NCBI GenBank assembly: GCA_963921345.3
Contig: CAWUFE020000009.1
Location: forward strand, 372,001-436,000
Reading direction: 5' to 3'
From: Hoeflea_A sp963921345
GTDB taxonomy: Bacteria; Pseudomonadota; Alphaproteobacteria; Rhizobiales; Rhizobiaceae
DNA length: 64,000 nt
Shown here: in pieces, positions 1 to 8,635 of the stretch
How positions within the stretch are numbered: position 1 is the first letter of the stretch
How the letters are laid out: each line of letters starts with the position of its first letter
Made by a program: the position numbers and the translations under genes
Notes under the pieces: generated by a model
Seen by the model: only the letters and a program-made list of their open reading frames with translations
Databases searched by the model: none
Told to the model about the DNA's origin: nothing

Positions 1-364
1 GGCCGATGCCGTCGAGCGGCGACAGGGTTCCGCCGAGCACGTGATAGGCGCTGTTCATGGCGGCGGCGCGCTCGAGCGCCCAGAGGTCGGCGACATCCTC
101 GACGACGATGATGGTGCTGCCGTCGCGCCGATGGTCGTTGCAGATGGTGCAGGGGTCGACCGTGTCGACATTGCCGCAGACGGAGCACACGGACACCTTG
201 TCGTGCGCCTCGGCCATGGCTTCAGCCAGCGGCCCGAGAATCTGCTCCTTCTTCTTGATCATGTGCAGCGCGGCACGGCGTGCCGAACGCGGCCCCAGCC
301 CGGGAATGCGGGCGAGCAGCTGGATGAGTTTTTCGATCTCCGGTCCGGCAACGCTTTTGGCCAT
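1..364 (-). CDS. recR: Recombination protein RecR (5' part, truncated by window edge)
   Basis: RecR acts with RecF and RecO in gap repair and RecA loading in the cytoplasm. The visible 121 residues start MAKSVAGPEIEKL and contain a helix-hairpin-helix (IPGLGPRSA, about 20-28), a four-cysteine zinc finger (C60, C63, C72, C75) and the start of the Toprim domain (STIIVVEDVADL from about 83). The rest of the gene lies left of base 1. In many alphaproteobacteria recR directly follows dnaX-ybaB; here those genes are about 15 kb away and point in the other direction, so recR has been relocated or separated from its usual operon. Confidence 0.95.
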   Translation of the reverse strand, partial: MAKSVAGPEIEKLIQLLARIPGLGPRSARRAALHMIKKKEQILGPLAEAMAEAHDKVSVCSVCGNVDTVDPCTICNDHRRDGSTIIVVEDVADLWALERAAAMNSAYHVLGGTLSPLDGIG

Positions 365-405
365 AGCAGACTATCTACCGTGATTCGCCGGGATTGGAAG
401 GCGTT

Positions 406-1296
406 TCAGATCCACCAGGCGAGCGCCGCCGGCAGCACGACGATGCTCATCAGGGTGGAAATGAGGATCAGGCTCGCCACCTCGTGTGACCGTTCCGGCA
501 TGTGTTTCTCGGCCATCAGATAGGCGAAGACCGAGCAGGGCATGAGGCATTGCAGGACGAACACGCCGCGTTCCGTGCCGGTGAAGCCGAACAGATGCGT
601 CAGCGCCAGCGCGACGGCAGCCGCGATGACGACGTGCAGCACCGACAGCATGGCGCCGGTGACGATGTGCGCCGGCCTCAGCAGCGCGATGGTGTAGCCC
701 AGGGTCAGCAGCAGCAGCGGAATGGTGGCGCCGCCGAGCAGCGTCAGCGTGTCGTCGGCCATTTGCGGCAGCGGCGTGTCAGTTGCCATCAGCGCGATGC
801 CGACGATCACCGCATAGACGGAAGGCGACGTCGCCAGCTTGCGCAGGCTCCACGTACCCTGCGGCAGCCATTCGCCGATGGTGAAGACGCCGACGACGAC
901 GACCACCCAGAAGGCCATGGCATAGGCGAGCCCCTCATTGCCGAAGGCGAGCGAATTGATGGACAGCCCCATATTGCCGACATTGGCGAGCATCATCGCG
1001 CCGACATAGACGCGCAGCGGCAGGCCAAGAACCCGCAGCACGGCCGCGGCAATCAGCCCCATGGCGGCGACGGCCAAGACGGCGGCCAGCATGATGTCGG
1101 CAAAGGCGGAAAAATCCACATGGCCGGCCGCCAGGTGCGAGACCACCAGCGCCGGCATGGTGATGTTGGTGACGATCGAGGTCACGACCCTGCTGTCGAA
1201 GGCCAGCTTGAAGCGGGCGATCCCGTAGCCCGCGCCGGCGCACAGGAACACCGGTCCGATCACGTTGATCAGGTGGCCGACGATGGAATCGCTCAT
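406..1296 (-). CDS. AEC (auxin efflux carrier) family permease
   Basis: This is a 296-residue inner-membrane protein made almost entirely of hydrophobic helices, the pattern of the AEC/malonate carrier family (usual length about 300-320). The start at 1296 (MSDSIVGHLINVIGPVFLC) was chosen because the protein-like hydrophobic pattern begins there; the upstream open frame is antisense to gshB and lacks membrane character. Visible features are Gly/Pro/Asn-rich breaks such as NVGNMGLSINSLAFGNEG in the middle, typical of the family. It is divergent from gshB with about 100 bp between start codons. Substrate is unknown; family members export or exchange carboxylates, and annotation as an auxin transporter would be over-precise. 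Confidence 0.88.
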   Translation of the reverse strand: MSDSIVGHLINVIGPVFLCAGAGYGIARFKLAFDSRVVTSIVTNITMPALVVSHLAAGHVDFSAFADIMLAAVLAVAAMGLIAAAVLRVLGLPLRVYVGAMMLANVGNMGLSINSLAFGNEGLAYAMAFWVVVVVGVFTIGEWLPQGTWSLRKLATSPSVYAVIVGIALMATDTPLPQMADDTLTLLGGATIPLLLLTLGYTIALLRPAHIVTGAMLSVLHVVIAAAVALALTHLFGFTGTERGVFVLQCLMPCSVFAYLMAEKHMPERSHEVASLILISTLMSIVVLPAALAWWI

Positions 1297-1399
1297 GAAT
1301 CCGTCGTACGAACCGCATGCCACAGGGTCAACGGTTGCAATTGCGTCCACCGGGGTTATCTGTGTTGGGCGCGTGCGGACAATCGGGCGGAAAGTGCAT

Positions 1400-2347
1400 A
1401 TGGCAGACAGTCTCAAGGTTGCGGTCCAGATGGACCACATCTCCAGCATTCAGATCGACGGCGACACCACCTTCGCCATCTGTCTGGAGGCGCAGCGGCG
1501 CGGCCACGCGCTGTTTCACTACACCCCGCCGCAGCTGTCGCTGCGCGACGGGGTCGTGCGGGCGCAGGTCGAGGCGCTGACCGTGCGCGACGCGCCCGGC
1601 GACCACTACACACTGGGCGAACCGCAACGCATCGACCTGACCGAGATGGACGTCGTGCTTCTGCGCCAGGACCCGCCCTTCGACATGTCCTACATCACCT
1701 CGACGCATCTGCTGGAACGGGTGCACCCACGGACGCTGGTCGTCAACGACCCGGCCTGGGTGCGCAATTCGCCCGAAAAGATCTTCGTCACCGAATTTCC
1801 CGACCTGATGCCGGAAACGCTGATCACCAGCGATCCGGAGGAGATCGCCGAATTCCGCCGCGAGATGGGCGAAATCATCCTCAAACCGCTTTACGGCAAT
1901 GGCGGCGCCGGCGTCTTTCACCTGACGCCGCAGGACCGCAATCTCACCTCGCTGCTGGAAATGTTCGGCCAGATGTTCCGCGAACCTCTGATCGCTCAAC
2001 GGTACCTGCCGGACGTTCGCGCCGGCGACAAGCGCATCATCCTGATCGACGGCGTTCCGGTCGGCGCCATCAACCGCATTCCGACCGAAAACGAGGCCCG
2101 GTCCAACCTGCATGTCGGCGGCCGCGCCGAGCCGGTGGAGCTGACCGATCGCGAACGCGAGATCTGCGCCCGCATCGGCCCGGCGCTGAAGGACCGCGGC
2201 TTCCTGCTGGTCGGCATCGACGTCATCGGCGACGTGATGACCGAAATCAACGTCACCTCGCCCACCGGCATCCGCGAGGTGCTGAAGTTCGGCGGCGCCG
2301 ACATCGCCGCGCTGCTGTGGGATGCCATCGAAGCGAAGCGCGGTTAG
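1400..2347 (+). CDS. gshB: Glutathione synthetase
   Basis: GshB ligates gamma-glutamylcysteine and glycine using ATP. The 315-residue length and the ATP-grasp layout fit: N-terminal substrate region with MDHISSIQIDGDTTF, the glycine-rich loop KPLYGNGGAGVF (about 161-173) and the metal/substrate motif EINVTSPTGIREV near 282. Start ATG at 1400 gives the standard N-terminus MADSLKVAVQMD. It is divergent from the AEC permease and convergent with the DUF1062 gene, whose stop codon overlaps the gshB stop by two bases. No gshA is nearby. A related ATP-grasp ligase is possible, but the motif spacing matches GshB closely. Confidence 0.93.
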   Translation: MADSLKVAVQMDHISSIQIDGDTTFAICLEAQRRGHALFHYTPPQLSLRDGVVRAQVEALTVRDAPGDHYTLGEPQRIDLTEMDVVLLRQDPPFDMSYITSTHLLERVHPRTLVVNDPAWVRNSPEKIFVTEFPDLMPETLITSDPEEIAEFRREMGEIILKPLYGNGGAGVFHLTPQDRNLTSLLEMFGQMFREPLIAQRYLPDVRAGDKRIILIDGVPVGAINRIPTENEARSNLHVGGRAEPVELTDREREICARIGPALKDRGFLLVGIDVIGDVMTEINVTSPTGIREVLKFGGADIAALLWDAIEAKRG

Positions 2348-2964
2348 GGGCCACAGGCATTGCCGGCGATGGCTTCCCTGTGCGGCAGGTCCGGCAGATC
2401 CAGGTATACCCGCGTCCCATCCTTCACGGCCTGACGCAGCGCTCGGCCCGCGCCTTCTGCGACGCGCAACCGTCCGGCCTTTTCCAGCGTTTGCAGGCGC
2501 GAGCGCGACAGGCCGAGTTCACCGGCCAGCAACCGGTCGAGGCGCAGAGCCGTCGGCGTCTCGGTTCGCAGCCGGATTTCGAGCCGCGACCATGGCTCGG
2601 GCGCCTTCGACAGCACGGTCTTTTGGAACGATGCTGCCGAATTCGTCTCGGCGATGCGCGGCAGTCCGGTCGTGTCGAACGCCAGGGCCTGCGCCAGTGC
2701 GGGATCGTTTCGCTGCAGCGACTGCAGCGTCGCCGTATCGATGGCGCGCACGGGCTTGCGCTCGAATACCGGCCGGTTCCAGGTGTTGCCGCAATCGCTG
2801 CAGCGGTAGATCAGCCAGGCATCGAGCCGCTTGCCGCAGGCATTCAGCCTGAATTTGCCGCTGTGCCGGAACGGCCTGGCGCCGCCGCAGCGGCTGCATG
2901 AGAGAAACGGTTGCGGTGCCGTGCCGGCGATCAGCTGCCATTGAACGAGCAGAAGTTTGGACAT
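2344..2964 (-). CDS. DUF1062 domain protein
   Basis: A 206-residue soluble protein. The N-terminal third has two CxxC pairs (SCSRCGG and YRCSDCGNTWN), which look like a zinc ribbon, and the C-terminal part (LRLDRLLAGELGLSRSRLQTLEKAGRLRV) resembles an S4-like RNA-binding segment. This layout matches the DUF1062 family, whose role is not established; RNA binding is inference only. Start ATG at 2964 has AAGGA nine bases upstream; an in-frame ATG at 2994 is also open. The gene converges on gshB with overlapping stop codons and so is probably transcribed alone. Confidence 0.8.
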   Translation of the reverse strand: MSKLLLVQWQLIAGTAPQPFLSCSRCGGARPFRHSGKFRLNACGKRLDAWLIYRCSDCGNTWNRPVFERKPVRAIDTATLQSLQRNDPALAQALAFDTTGLPRIAETNSAASFQKTVLSKAPEPWSRLEIRLRTETPTALRLDRLLAGELGLSRSRLQTLEKAGRLRVAEGAGRALRQAVKDGTRVYLDLPDLPHREAIAGNACGP

Positions 2965-3281
2965 CTCTTCGGGTCCTTCGGGATGAAGGTCCATCGAGAT
3001 GACGGTGGGAGAGCCCGCATGACGGGATCGGTTTGGCAGCCCTGTGAAGGGAGAAGCTCAAGCGTCTGAAGATTTCGAGGAGGCAGAGAAAGTGGCTCGC
3101 CATACCGGTCTCGAACCGCCGCCTCGACAGACGCACTAAGTATTTCAGCCGCTGAATGCGGCCCTGCGAATGTTCGGGGAAGTGAGACCGGTGACTATGA
3201 CGGCAAAACGCGGGGCCCTGGTTGCTCCTCGGAAGGCGGCCTTTAAGCAGACCGGCCACGAAAAAGCAAGTTGCGCTGCCG
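2965..3281. other. Intergenic stretch without a recognised gene
   Basis: About 317 bp between the cupin gene stop and the DUF1062 start, both on the minus strand. I see no convincing reading frame, RNA gene or inverted repeat here. Open frames run through it but have no family resemblance or ribosome site. It probably carries the promoter of the DUF1062 gene. Confidence 0.5.
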
Positions 3282-3701
3282 TTACGCCGAGCAGCCCTCC
3301 TTCAGCGTGACCCAGATCAGCTCGATCGGCTCCTTGCCGGAATTCACCGACTCATGCTCCTCGCTGAGGCTGACACCGCCGATCCAGCCGACGGAACCGT
3401 CCGGCCAGTGGCCGGAACTGGTGCGGTCGCCGTAGCGCGACGTCCAGTGGCCGCCCTTAAGGTGAATGAAGACCTGGTTCGGCGGGTGGGCGTGCACGCC
3501 TTCCCACTGGCCGGGCGGGAATGTGAAGCGCTGGACGATCACCTTGTCGTTTTCCAGGAGCACCTTGCCCGGGATGTTGGGGTAGCTCTGTTTGCAAGAG
3601 ACCGAAGCGGCGCTGGTATTGACCATGTTGTAGCCGACAAAACCGGCAACGGTCAGCAGCACACCTGCGCCGAAAGCGGCAAGGCGGGATCCGGCAGACA
3701 T
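3282..3701 (-). CDS. Membrane-anchored or secreted cupin-domain protein
   Basis: A 139-residue protein with a single N-terminal hydrophobic segment (about 8-25, LAAFGAGVLLTVAGFVGY), so it is probably exported or anchored in the inner membrane facing the periplasm. The rest is a small cupin barrel: VIVQRFTFPPGQWEGVHAHPPNQVFIHLKGG contains the HxH metal motif (H70, H72), and the second half ends WVTLKEG. Cysteines C36 and C137 flank the barrel and could pair. The function is unknown; cupins of this size include isomerases and ligand sensors. It lies 56 bp upstream-side of the Rieske oxygenase stop in the same direction, so the two could be co-transcribed. Confidence 0.7.
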   Translation of the reverse strand: MSAGSRLAAFGAGVLLTVAGFVGYNMVNTSAASVSCKQSYPNIPGKVLLENDKVIVQRFTFPPGQWEGVHAHPPNQVFIHLKGGHWTSRYGDRTSSGHWPDGSVGWIGGVSLSEEHESVNSGKEPIELIWVTLKEGCSA

Positions 3702-3756
3702 GAAGACGTCCTCCCTCGGTTGCGGGGATCAGTCTAGCGCCGCGGACGGATCGTGT

Positions 3757-4893
3757 CTAAACCAGCGCCGCTTCCACCTGCCGGTTGAAGGTATCGAGCG
3801 CGCCTTCGTAACGGCCGAAAGTCAGTGTCTCGTTGGCGCCGCTGGCAAGGCCGGCCTGTACCGCCACGCCGATGTCGAAATCCTCGGCGAGCGTCGTGCG
3901 GGTGATCGCATGGTTGCGGCGCCAATGACCGGCGCGGGCCTCGTTGACGTCTTCGGCCGGCGCCAGCGTCGTCATGCGAACCGTGGTTTCCCCTTCCGAA
4001 CGCGGATCGAGGCTGATCCAGGCAATATGGTCCTGCATGACAAGGAACTGGTTGGTCGGGAAGACGCCATAGAGCACGTTGGCGTGGTCGCGGATCGACC
4101 GGTCTTGCGGCGGCAATTCCAGCGCCGCGTCGAGCGTGGTGCGCGGCAACACGGAGCGCATATGCGGTCCGAACATCTGGTAGGTCGACAGATTGTCCTG
4201 GAAGTGCGGGCCGATGGTGTCGCGATGGGCAACCTTGAAATGATAGGCCTCGATACCGCCCTCTACCAGGATTTTCCAGTTTGCCGGGATCTCCAGCAGG
4301 TCGCTTTCGGCAATGGCGAGATTCTCCATGCCGCACCAGGCGAACTCCTCGGTGAGCGGCGCCGAAAATGTCTCGAAGTCAGCCTCGCCCTCCGGGTCGG
4401 CAAGCACCCAGATCAGACCGTGGCGCTCCGTGGCCGGCAGCCGGCGCAGGCCGTAATCGCCGCGGTCGAGCCCGGGAAAACCTGAATCTCCGTGCGGGAT
4501 ACCGCGCAATTCGCCCCGATTGCTCCAGGTCCAGGCGTGGTATGGGCAGGAAAAGGCGTTGCGGCAGCCCTTTTCGTCGACGACCAGCCGCGCGCCCCGG
4601 TGTCGGCAGACGTTAAGAAAGACGTGAACGGCGCCGTCCCGGTCGCGGGTCAGAAGCAGAGGCAGGCCGGAAAGGCTGCAGGTCATGAACGCGCCGGGCT
4701 CCGGAAGTTCGCTGGCATGGGCGGCGATCAGCGGCGTGCCGCGAAAAAGGCTGCGCATTTCCGCGCCGAAGCGTTCCGACGACGTGTAGCGTTCCACCGG
4801 CGAGGCGGCCACCTCCGGATCGAGAAAGAACATCCCGTTGGCCTTCAGCCCTGCCAACTCCTCCAGCAGGGCGATTTCCGTATCGCGGTCCAT
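3757..4893 (-). CDS. Rieske non-heme iron oxygenase, alpha subunit
   Basis: This 378-residue protein has the two-domain layout of ring-hydroxylating/demethylating oxygenases. The Rieske [2Fe-2S] ligands are C96/H98 in CRHRG and C116/H119 in CPYHAW. The mononuclear iron site is indicated by EGGIEAYHFKVAHRD in the catalytic half. Such enzymes insert O2 into, or demethylate, their substrates and need a reductase partner, which is not encoded nearby. The start at 4893 is chosen for its GAGGA ribosome site; longer frames run into the operator region. It is divergent from a TetR gene with two palindromic operators at 4912-4953 directly upstream, so repression by that TetR is likely. The substrate is unknown. 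Confidence 0.9.
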   Translation of the reverse strand: MDRDTEIALLEELAGLKANGMFFLDPEVAASPVERYTSSERFGAEMRSLFRGTPLIAAHASELPEPGAFMTCSLSGLPLLLTRDRDGAVHVFLNVCRHRGARLVVDEKGCRNAFSCPYHAWTWSNRGELRGIPHGDSGFPGLDRGDYGLRRLPATERHGLIWVLADPEGEADFETFSAPLTEEFAWCGMENLAIAESDLLEIPANWKILVEGGIEAYHFKVAHRDTIGPHFQDNLSTYQMFGPHMRSVLPRTTLDAALELPPQDRSIRDHANVLYGVFPTNQFLVMQDHIAWISLDPRSEGETTVRMTTLAPAEDVNEARAGHWRRNHAITRTTLAEDFDIGVAVQAGLASGANETLTFGRYEGALDTFNRQVEAALV

Positions 4894-4911
4894 GGACGGT
4901 TCCTCCATTTG

Positions 4912-4953
4912 ACTTACCGATTGGTAAGTATGGTAACTTACCGATTGGTAAGT
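4912..4953. promoter_or_regulatory. Two tandem palindromic operators between Rieske gene and tetR
   Basis: The 18-mer ACTTACCGATTGGTAAGT occurs twice, at 4912-4929 and 4936-4953. Each copy is an imperfect palindrome with seven-base arms ACTTACC/GGTAAGT around a four-base centre. The copies start 24 bp apart, about two helical turns, so two repressor dimers could bind the same face. They sit 19 bp upstream of the Rieske start and 27 bp upstream of the tetR start, which suits repression of both genes by the adjacent TetR protein. Confidence 0.85.
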
Positions 4954-4979
4954 CGTCAAGAGTGAGCTACAGTGCGCCC

Positions 4980-5633
4980 ATGAGCGATGCGATAGAGGCA
5001 CGACAGAAATTCATCGACGCGGCGCACCGGCTGTTCGCAGAGCGCGGCTATTACGGCGTCTCCATCGCCGCGGTCTCGGCCGAAATGGGGCTGACCAAAC
5101 AGGCCTTGTTGCATCATTTCGGCAGCAAGGAAAAGCTTTATGGCGAGGTGATGCAGCAGCTTGCCCGGCGCTTCGAACGCGTCGTCCAGGGCGCGATCGC
5201 GCAACCGGGATCGGGGCGCGACAAGGCCCGCGCCGTGCTGCTGACCATTCATGGCCATCTGATGCAAGAGAGCGCCGATGCCCGCATCATCGCGCGCGAA
5301 CTGCTCGACAACGTCGATCGCGCCGAGCAGAGCCGCAAATGGTACCTGCGCCCGCTTCTCGATGCACTGGCAGAAGTGTTTCGCGGCATACCGGAGTGGA
5401 AGAACGCCGGCGACGACGAGGTCTACGCCGCCATGTACCAGCTCGTCGGTGCCATCAATTACTTCGCCATTTCAGGCGCCACGCTCGACCGCATGATCGG
5501 TCCGGAGCGGCTCGCCGCCGTTGCCCGCGCGTTTCCTGCGGTCCTTGGCGATCTCGTCGAGGCACCCGTGGGACGACCGTCAGCGACGGCGACCCGCTCC
5601 GCTCAGGCCAGGGCCGGAACGGTCGGCAGCTGA
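4980..5633 (+). CDS. TetR/AcrR family transcriptional regulator
   Basis: A 217-residue repressor. The N-terminal helix-turn-helix is clear (ARQKFIDAAHRLFAERGYYGVSIAAVSAEMGLTKQALLHHFGSKEKLY split over about 6-55), followed by an all-helical ligand domain with no recognised subfamily signature. The start at 4980 places the helix-turn-helix at the usual distance from the N-terminus. It is divergent from the Rieske oxygenase and probably binds the two palindromes in between. The last 31 bp overlap the 3' end of the convergent sulfatase gene, and the low-complexity tail (SATATRSAQARAG) suggests the reading frame has extended into that gene. Confidence 0.9.
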   Translation: MSDAIEARQKFIDAAHRLFAERGYYGVSIAAVSAEMGLTKQALLHHFGSKEKLYGEVMQQLARRFERVVQGAIAQPGSGRDKARAVLLTIHGHLMQESADARIIARELLDNVDRAEQSRKWYLRPLLDALAEVFRGIPEWKNAGDDEVYAAMYQLVGAINYFAISGATLDRMIGPERLAAVARAFPAVLGDLVEAPVGRPSATATRSAQARAGTVGS

Positions 5634-7141
5634 TACCGTTCGAACATCTCCGCGGGGGCGTCGTGGTCCCCGAAAACCCGGGCCGCCGCCGCCAACAAGC
5701 GGCCTTCGATGGTGGCATCCCTCAACGGGTTTTCCTCTCCCGGATCGCTGGCGAGATCGTAGAGCCGCGTCTCGCAATCCTCGAACCCGTCGCCGTCATG
5801 CAGCGGCACGCGTTTGGCGTCGTCCCGGGCGGCGATCTTCAGCAGCGATACGCCCTTGGTGTAGTCGAACGGTTCGACCAGTTCCATGTGCCTCAGTTCC
5901 TGCACCGAGAACGGTCCGCGCATGTGCATCGGCAGCAGCCGGTATTCGTAGAGGCCGGTGCTGTCGAGCCATTTCGGCCGGTGGTGGAAGGCGTAGCGGC
6001 CGTCGGTGATCAGCAGCGGCCCGCCGAACACGCCCGACAGCACGACTTCGTGGTGCCCGCCGTCGCGAGCCAGAAGCGGAACCAGGCTGCGGCCGCGCAC
6101 TTCCGGCGGGATCGGCGTGTCGAACATGTCGAGCAGGGTCGGCAGGATGTCGATCGCCGACGTCAGGGCTTGCCGTCGCTCGCCGCCGCGGGCGGTAAAT
6201 TCCGGATGATGGATCATCAGCGGGATGTGCGAGATCTCCTGATATTGCGGCATTTTGGTCTTCGCCCACCAATCGTGCTCGGACAGCAGAAAGCCATGGT
6301 CCGTTGTGGCGATCAGTACCGTGTCCTGCCACAGATCTTCGGCATCGAAGCGGTCGAGCAGCCGGCCGAGATAATCGTCGCACATGGCGACGAGGCCGGC
6401 ATATTTGGCACGGATTTCGCTGATCTCCTCCGGCGTCTCGGTGACCCGCGCATAGCTCGGCCAGTCGAGAACCAGCCCGTCATAGCCGCTGTCATTCTGC
6501 CGGGCGAAGCGTTCGGGCACATGAAACGGCTCATGCGGGTCGAAGCACTCCAGCTGCAGCAGCCAGTTGTCGCGCCCGCGCGCGGCATCGAGAAACTCGA
6601 AGCCGGCGGCAAAGCAGCGTGGCAGCGGGAAGTCCGGCTCCGTCCGCATCCACTCCCGGTTCACCGCGTGCTGCAGCTTGTGGTGGCTGCGCTTCGCATC
6701 GTCGAAATCGTAATGACGCGGATCGTAAAGGCCGCGGAATTTCTCCAGGTCCGGACTGATCGTCGGCTTCCACGGATCGTATTCCTGGCCGCGAATGTTG
6801 GTCCAGGTGTCGAAGGTCGTGTGATAGCAGAGGCCGCCAGCCTCGAAATAGTGGAAGTGGTCGGTCACTAGGTGGCAATAGGTATCGCGCTGGGCGCGCA
6901 AGTGCCGACTGTAGGAATTGTCGAACGGCTCCAGCGGCCCCCAGGAGGAGTGGAAAAAGCCATAGCGGCCGGTGTGATGATCACGGCGCGCCGGCATGCA
7001 GGGCAAGCTGCCGGTGTAGTGGTTGTCGAACAGCACCGATCGTTCCGCCAGCCGATCGAAATTTGGCGTCGGGACAGAACCGCCGAAGCAGCTCAGCGCC
7101 TTGCGGTTGAGTGAATCGAACAGGAGAAACACCGCTTTCAT
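5603..7141 (-). CDS. Sulfatase (type I, Cys-type formylglycine)
   Basis: A 512-residue alkaline-phosphatase-fold sulfatase. The modification motif is LPCMPARR, giving C48-x-P50-x-R52, the site converted to formylglycine in aerobic sulfatases. Other family features are the N-terminal metal Asp (FLLFDSLNR), TTDHG (D281, H282) and the later SEHDWWAK segment. No signal peptide is visible, so it should act in the cytoplasm on an imported sulfate ester. Its ATG overlaps the tctA stop (TGATG), so translation is coupled to the transporter. No formylglycine-generating enzyme is in the window. A phosphonate or phosphodiester hydrolase of the same fold is an alternative. Confidence 0.88.
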   Translation of the reverse strand: MKAVFLLFDSLNRKALSCFGGSVPTPNFDRLAERSVLFDNHYTGSLPCMPARRDHHTGRYGFFHSSWGPLEPFDNSYSRHLRAQRDTYCHLVTDHFHYFEAGGLCYHTTFDTWTNIRGQEYDPWKPTISPDLEKFRGLYDPRHYDFDDAKRSHHKLQHAVNREWMRTEPDFPLPRCFAAGFEFLDAARGRDNWLLQLECFDPHEPFHVPERFARQNDSGYDGLVLDWPSYARVTETPEEISEIRAKYAGLVAMCDDYLGRLLDRFDAEDLWQDTVLIATTDHGFLLSEHDWWAKTKMPQYQEISHIPLMIHHPEFTARGGERRQALTSAIDILPTLLDMFDTPIPPEVRGRSLVPLLARDGGHHEVVLSGVFGGPLLITDGRYAFHHRPKWLDSTGLYEYRLLPMHMRGPFSVQELRHMELVEPFDYTKGVSLLKIAARDDAKRVPLHDGDGFEDCETRLYDLASDPGEENPLRDATIEGRLLAAAARVFGDHDAPAEMFERYQLPTVPALA

Positions 7142-8628
7142 CAGTTGGTCCCGGCTTTCGCAAAACGTTTGAGGGGATTGTGCGGCAGCAGCGAAAACAC
7201 CAGGGCGATCGTGCTCGCGGCGAGGATGGTCGTGCATAGCGGCCGGGTGAAGAAGATGTCGGCCTCGTTGGCCGACATGATCAGCGACCGGCGGAAATTC
7301 TCTTCCAGGATCGGGCCGAGCACCGGCGCGATGGTTAGCGGCGCCAGCGGATAGTCGAACTTGATGAGCAGCAGCCCGAGCACCGCGAAGATCGGAATGA
7401 ACCACAGGTCCTGCGCCGAATTGGTGACGCCGAAGGCTCCGACGACGCACAGCACCAGGATGATCGGAATCAGGAAGATCTTGCGGATGTTGACGAACCA
7501 CACGAAGAGCGGAACCAGGAACAGGCCGAAGATCAGCAGGAACACGTTCGCCACCATGTAGGAGGAGAAGATTCCCGAAATCAGTTCCGGCGAATTGGCG
7601 AACAGCTGCGGTCCCGGGATGAAGCCGAGCAGCAGGATCGCCGCGAGCAGCAAGGCCGTACACGGATCGCCCGGCAGCGCCAGCGCCAGCGACGGGATCA
7701 TGGCGCCGCCGCAGCAGGCGTTGTTGGCCGATTCGGTGGCGATCACGCCGCCCGGATTGCCCTTGCCGAAACTTTCGGGCTCGCGCGACGCGCTCTTCGC
7801 CGCGGCATAGGAGACGAATGCCGCGATCACCGAGCCGGCGCCCGGCAGCGCTCCGATAAAAGTGCCGATGGTGCTCGAGCGTACCAGGTTGGCGCCGCTC
7901 TTCAGCGTGTCGAGGATCGTCGACGGCGGGATGCGCACCGATTGCACGCCGGCGCTGCGGTTGAGCCCGCCGGCGCTGATCTGCAGCATCATCTCGCTGA
8001 CCGCGAAAAGTCCGAGCACCAGCGGCACGATGCCGATCCCGCCGATCAGCCACTGGGTGTCGAAATTGAAGCGGTAGAAAAAGGCGAACGGGTCGATGCC
8101 GATGGTGGCGATCAGCAGGCCGATGCAGCCGACGATCAGCCCCTTCACTGTCGAACCGCGCGAGACGATGGCGATACAGACGATGCCGGCGAACGCCAGG
8201 GCGAAATATTCCGGCGGTCCGAAGTTGAGGGCAAAGCGGGCCAGCACGGGCGCGCCGAGGATCAGGTAGAGCCCGCCGATGAAGCCGCCCATGGCGGAGG
8301 CCGATACGGCGAGGCCCAGCGCCTCGCGCGCCTTGCCCTGGACCGCCATCGGATGGCCGTCGAGCAGCGTCGCCGCGGCGATCGGCGTGCCCGGAATGCG
8401 CAGCAGGATGGCGGTGACCGCCCCGCCGAAGGTGCCGCCGACGAAGACGCCGAGCAGCAGCGACAGTCCGGCGACCGGCTCCATATACATGGAAAACGGC
8501 GTCAGCAGCACCATACCGAGCAACGGCCCCAGCCCCGGCAGTACGCCGATGATGATGCCGAGCAGGACACCGCCGGCGGTAAAGGCGATCTGTGCGAGGC
8601 CGAGCGGGAAGGTGCCGGGATCCAACAT
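7141..8628 (-). CDS. tctA: Tripartite tricarboxylate transporter, large permease subunit TctA
   Basis: A 495-residue inner-membrane protein with about 11-12 hydrophobic segments and the TctA hallmarks: GVLLGIIIGVLPGLGPLLGM near the N-terminus, RIPGTPIAAATLLDGHPMA, IGALPGAGSVIAAFVSYAAAK and ESANNACCGGAMIPSLALALPGDPCTALLL (read in separate pieces). It forms the translocation pathway of a secondary uptake system with TctB and the binding protein TctC. It lies between tctB (7 bp upstream) and the sulfatase, with which it shares a TGATG junction. The cargo is unknown, but coupling to a sulfatase points to a sulfated carboxylate. Confidence 0.95.
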   Translation of the reverse strand: MLDPGTFPLGLAQIAFTAGGVLLGIIIGVLPGLGPLLGMVLLTPFSMYMEPVAGLSLLLGVFVGGTFGGAVTAILLRIPGTPIAAATLLDGHPMAVQGKAREALGLAVSASAMGGFIGGLYLILGAPVLARFALNFGPPEYFALAFAGIVCIAIVSRGSTVKGLIVGCIGLLIATIGIDPFAFFYRFNFDTQWLIGGIGIVPLVLGLFAVSEMMLQISAGGLNRSAGVQSVRIPPSTILDTLKSGANLVRSSTIGTFIGALPGAGSVIAAFVSYAAAKSASREPESFGKGNPGGVIATESANNACCGGAMIPSLALALPGDPCTALLLAAILLLGFIPGPQLFANSPELISGIFSSYMVANVFLLIFGLFLVPLFVWFVNIRKIFLIPIILVLCVVGAFGVTNSAQDLWFIPIFAVLGLLLIKFDYPLAPLTIAPVLGPILEENFRRSLIMSANEADIFFTRPLCTTILAASTIALVFSLLPHNPLKRFAKAGTN

Positions 8629-8635
8629 CGCAGGA

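Noticed and set aside
502..2901. A 799-codon open frame on the plus strand
   Set aside because: It lies antisense to the AEC permease and out of frame with gshB, is rich in Arg/Gln/His with no domain, and arises from GC-rich codon bias.
2965..3281. Possible transposase remnant in the gap before the cupin gene
   Set aside because: The translated fragments gave only vague resemblance and no inverted ends or target duplications were seen.
5339..6871. A 510-codon plus-strand frame opposite the sulfatase
   Set aside because: The sulfatase motifs on the minus strand are clear and this frame has no family features.
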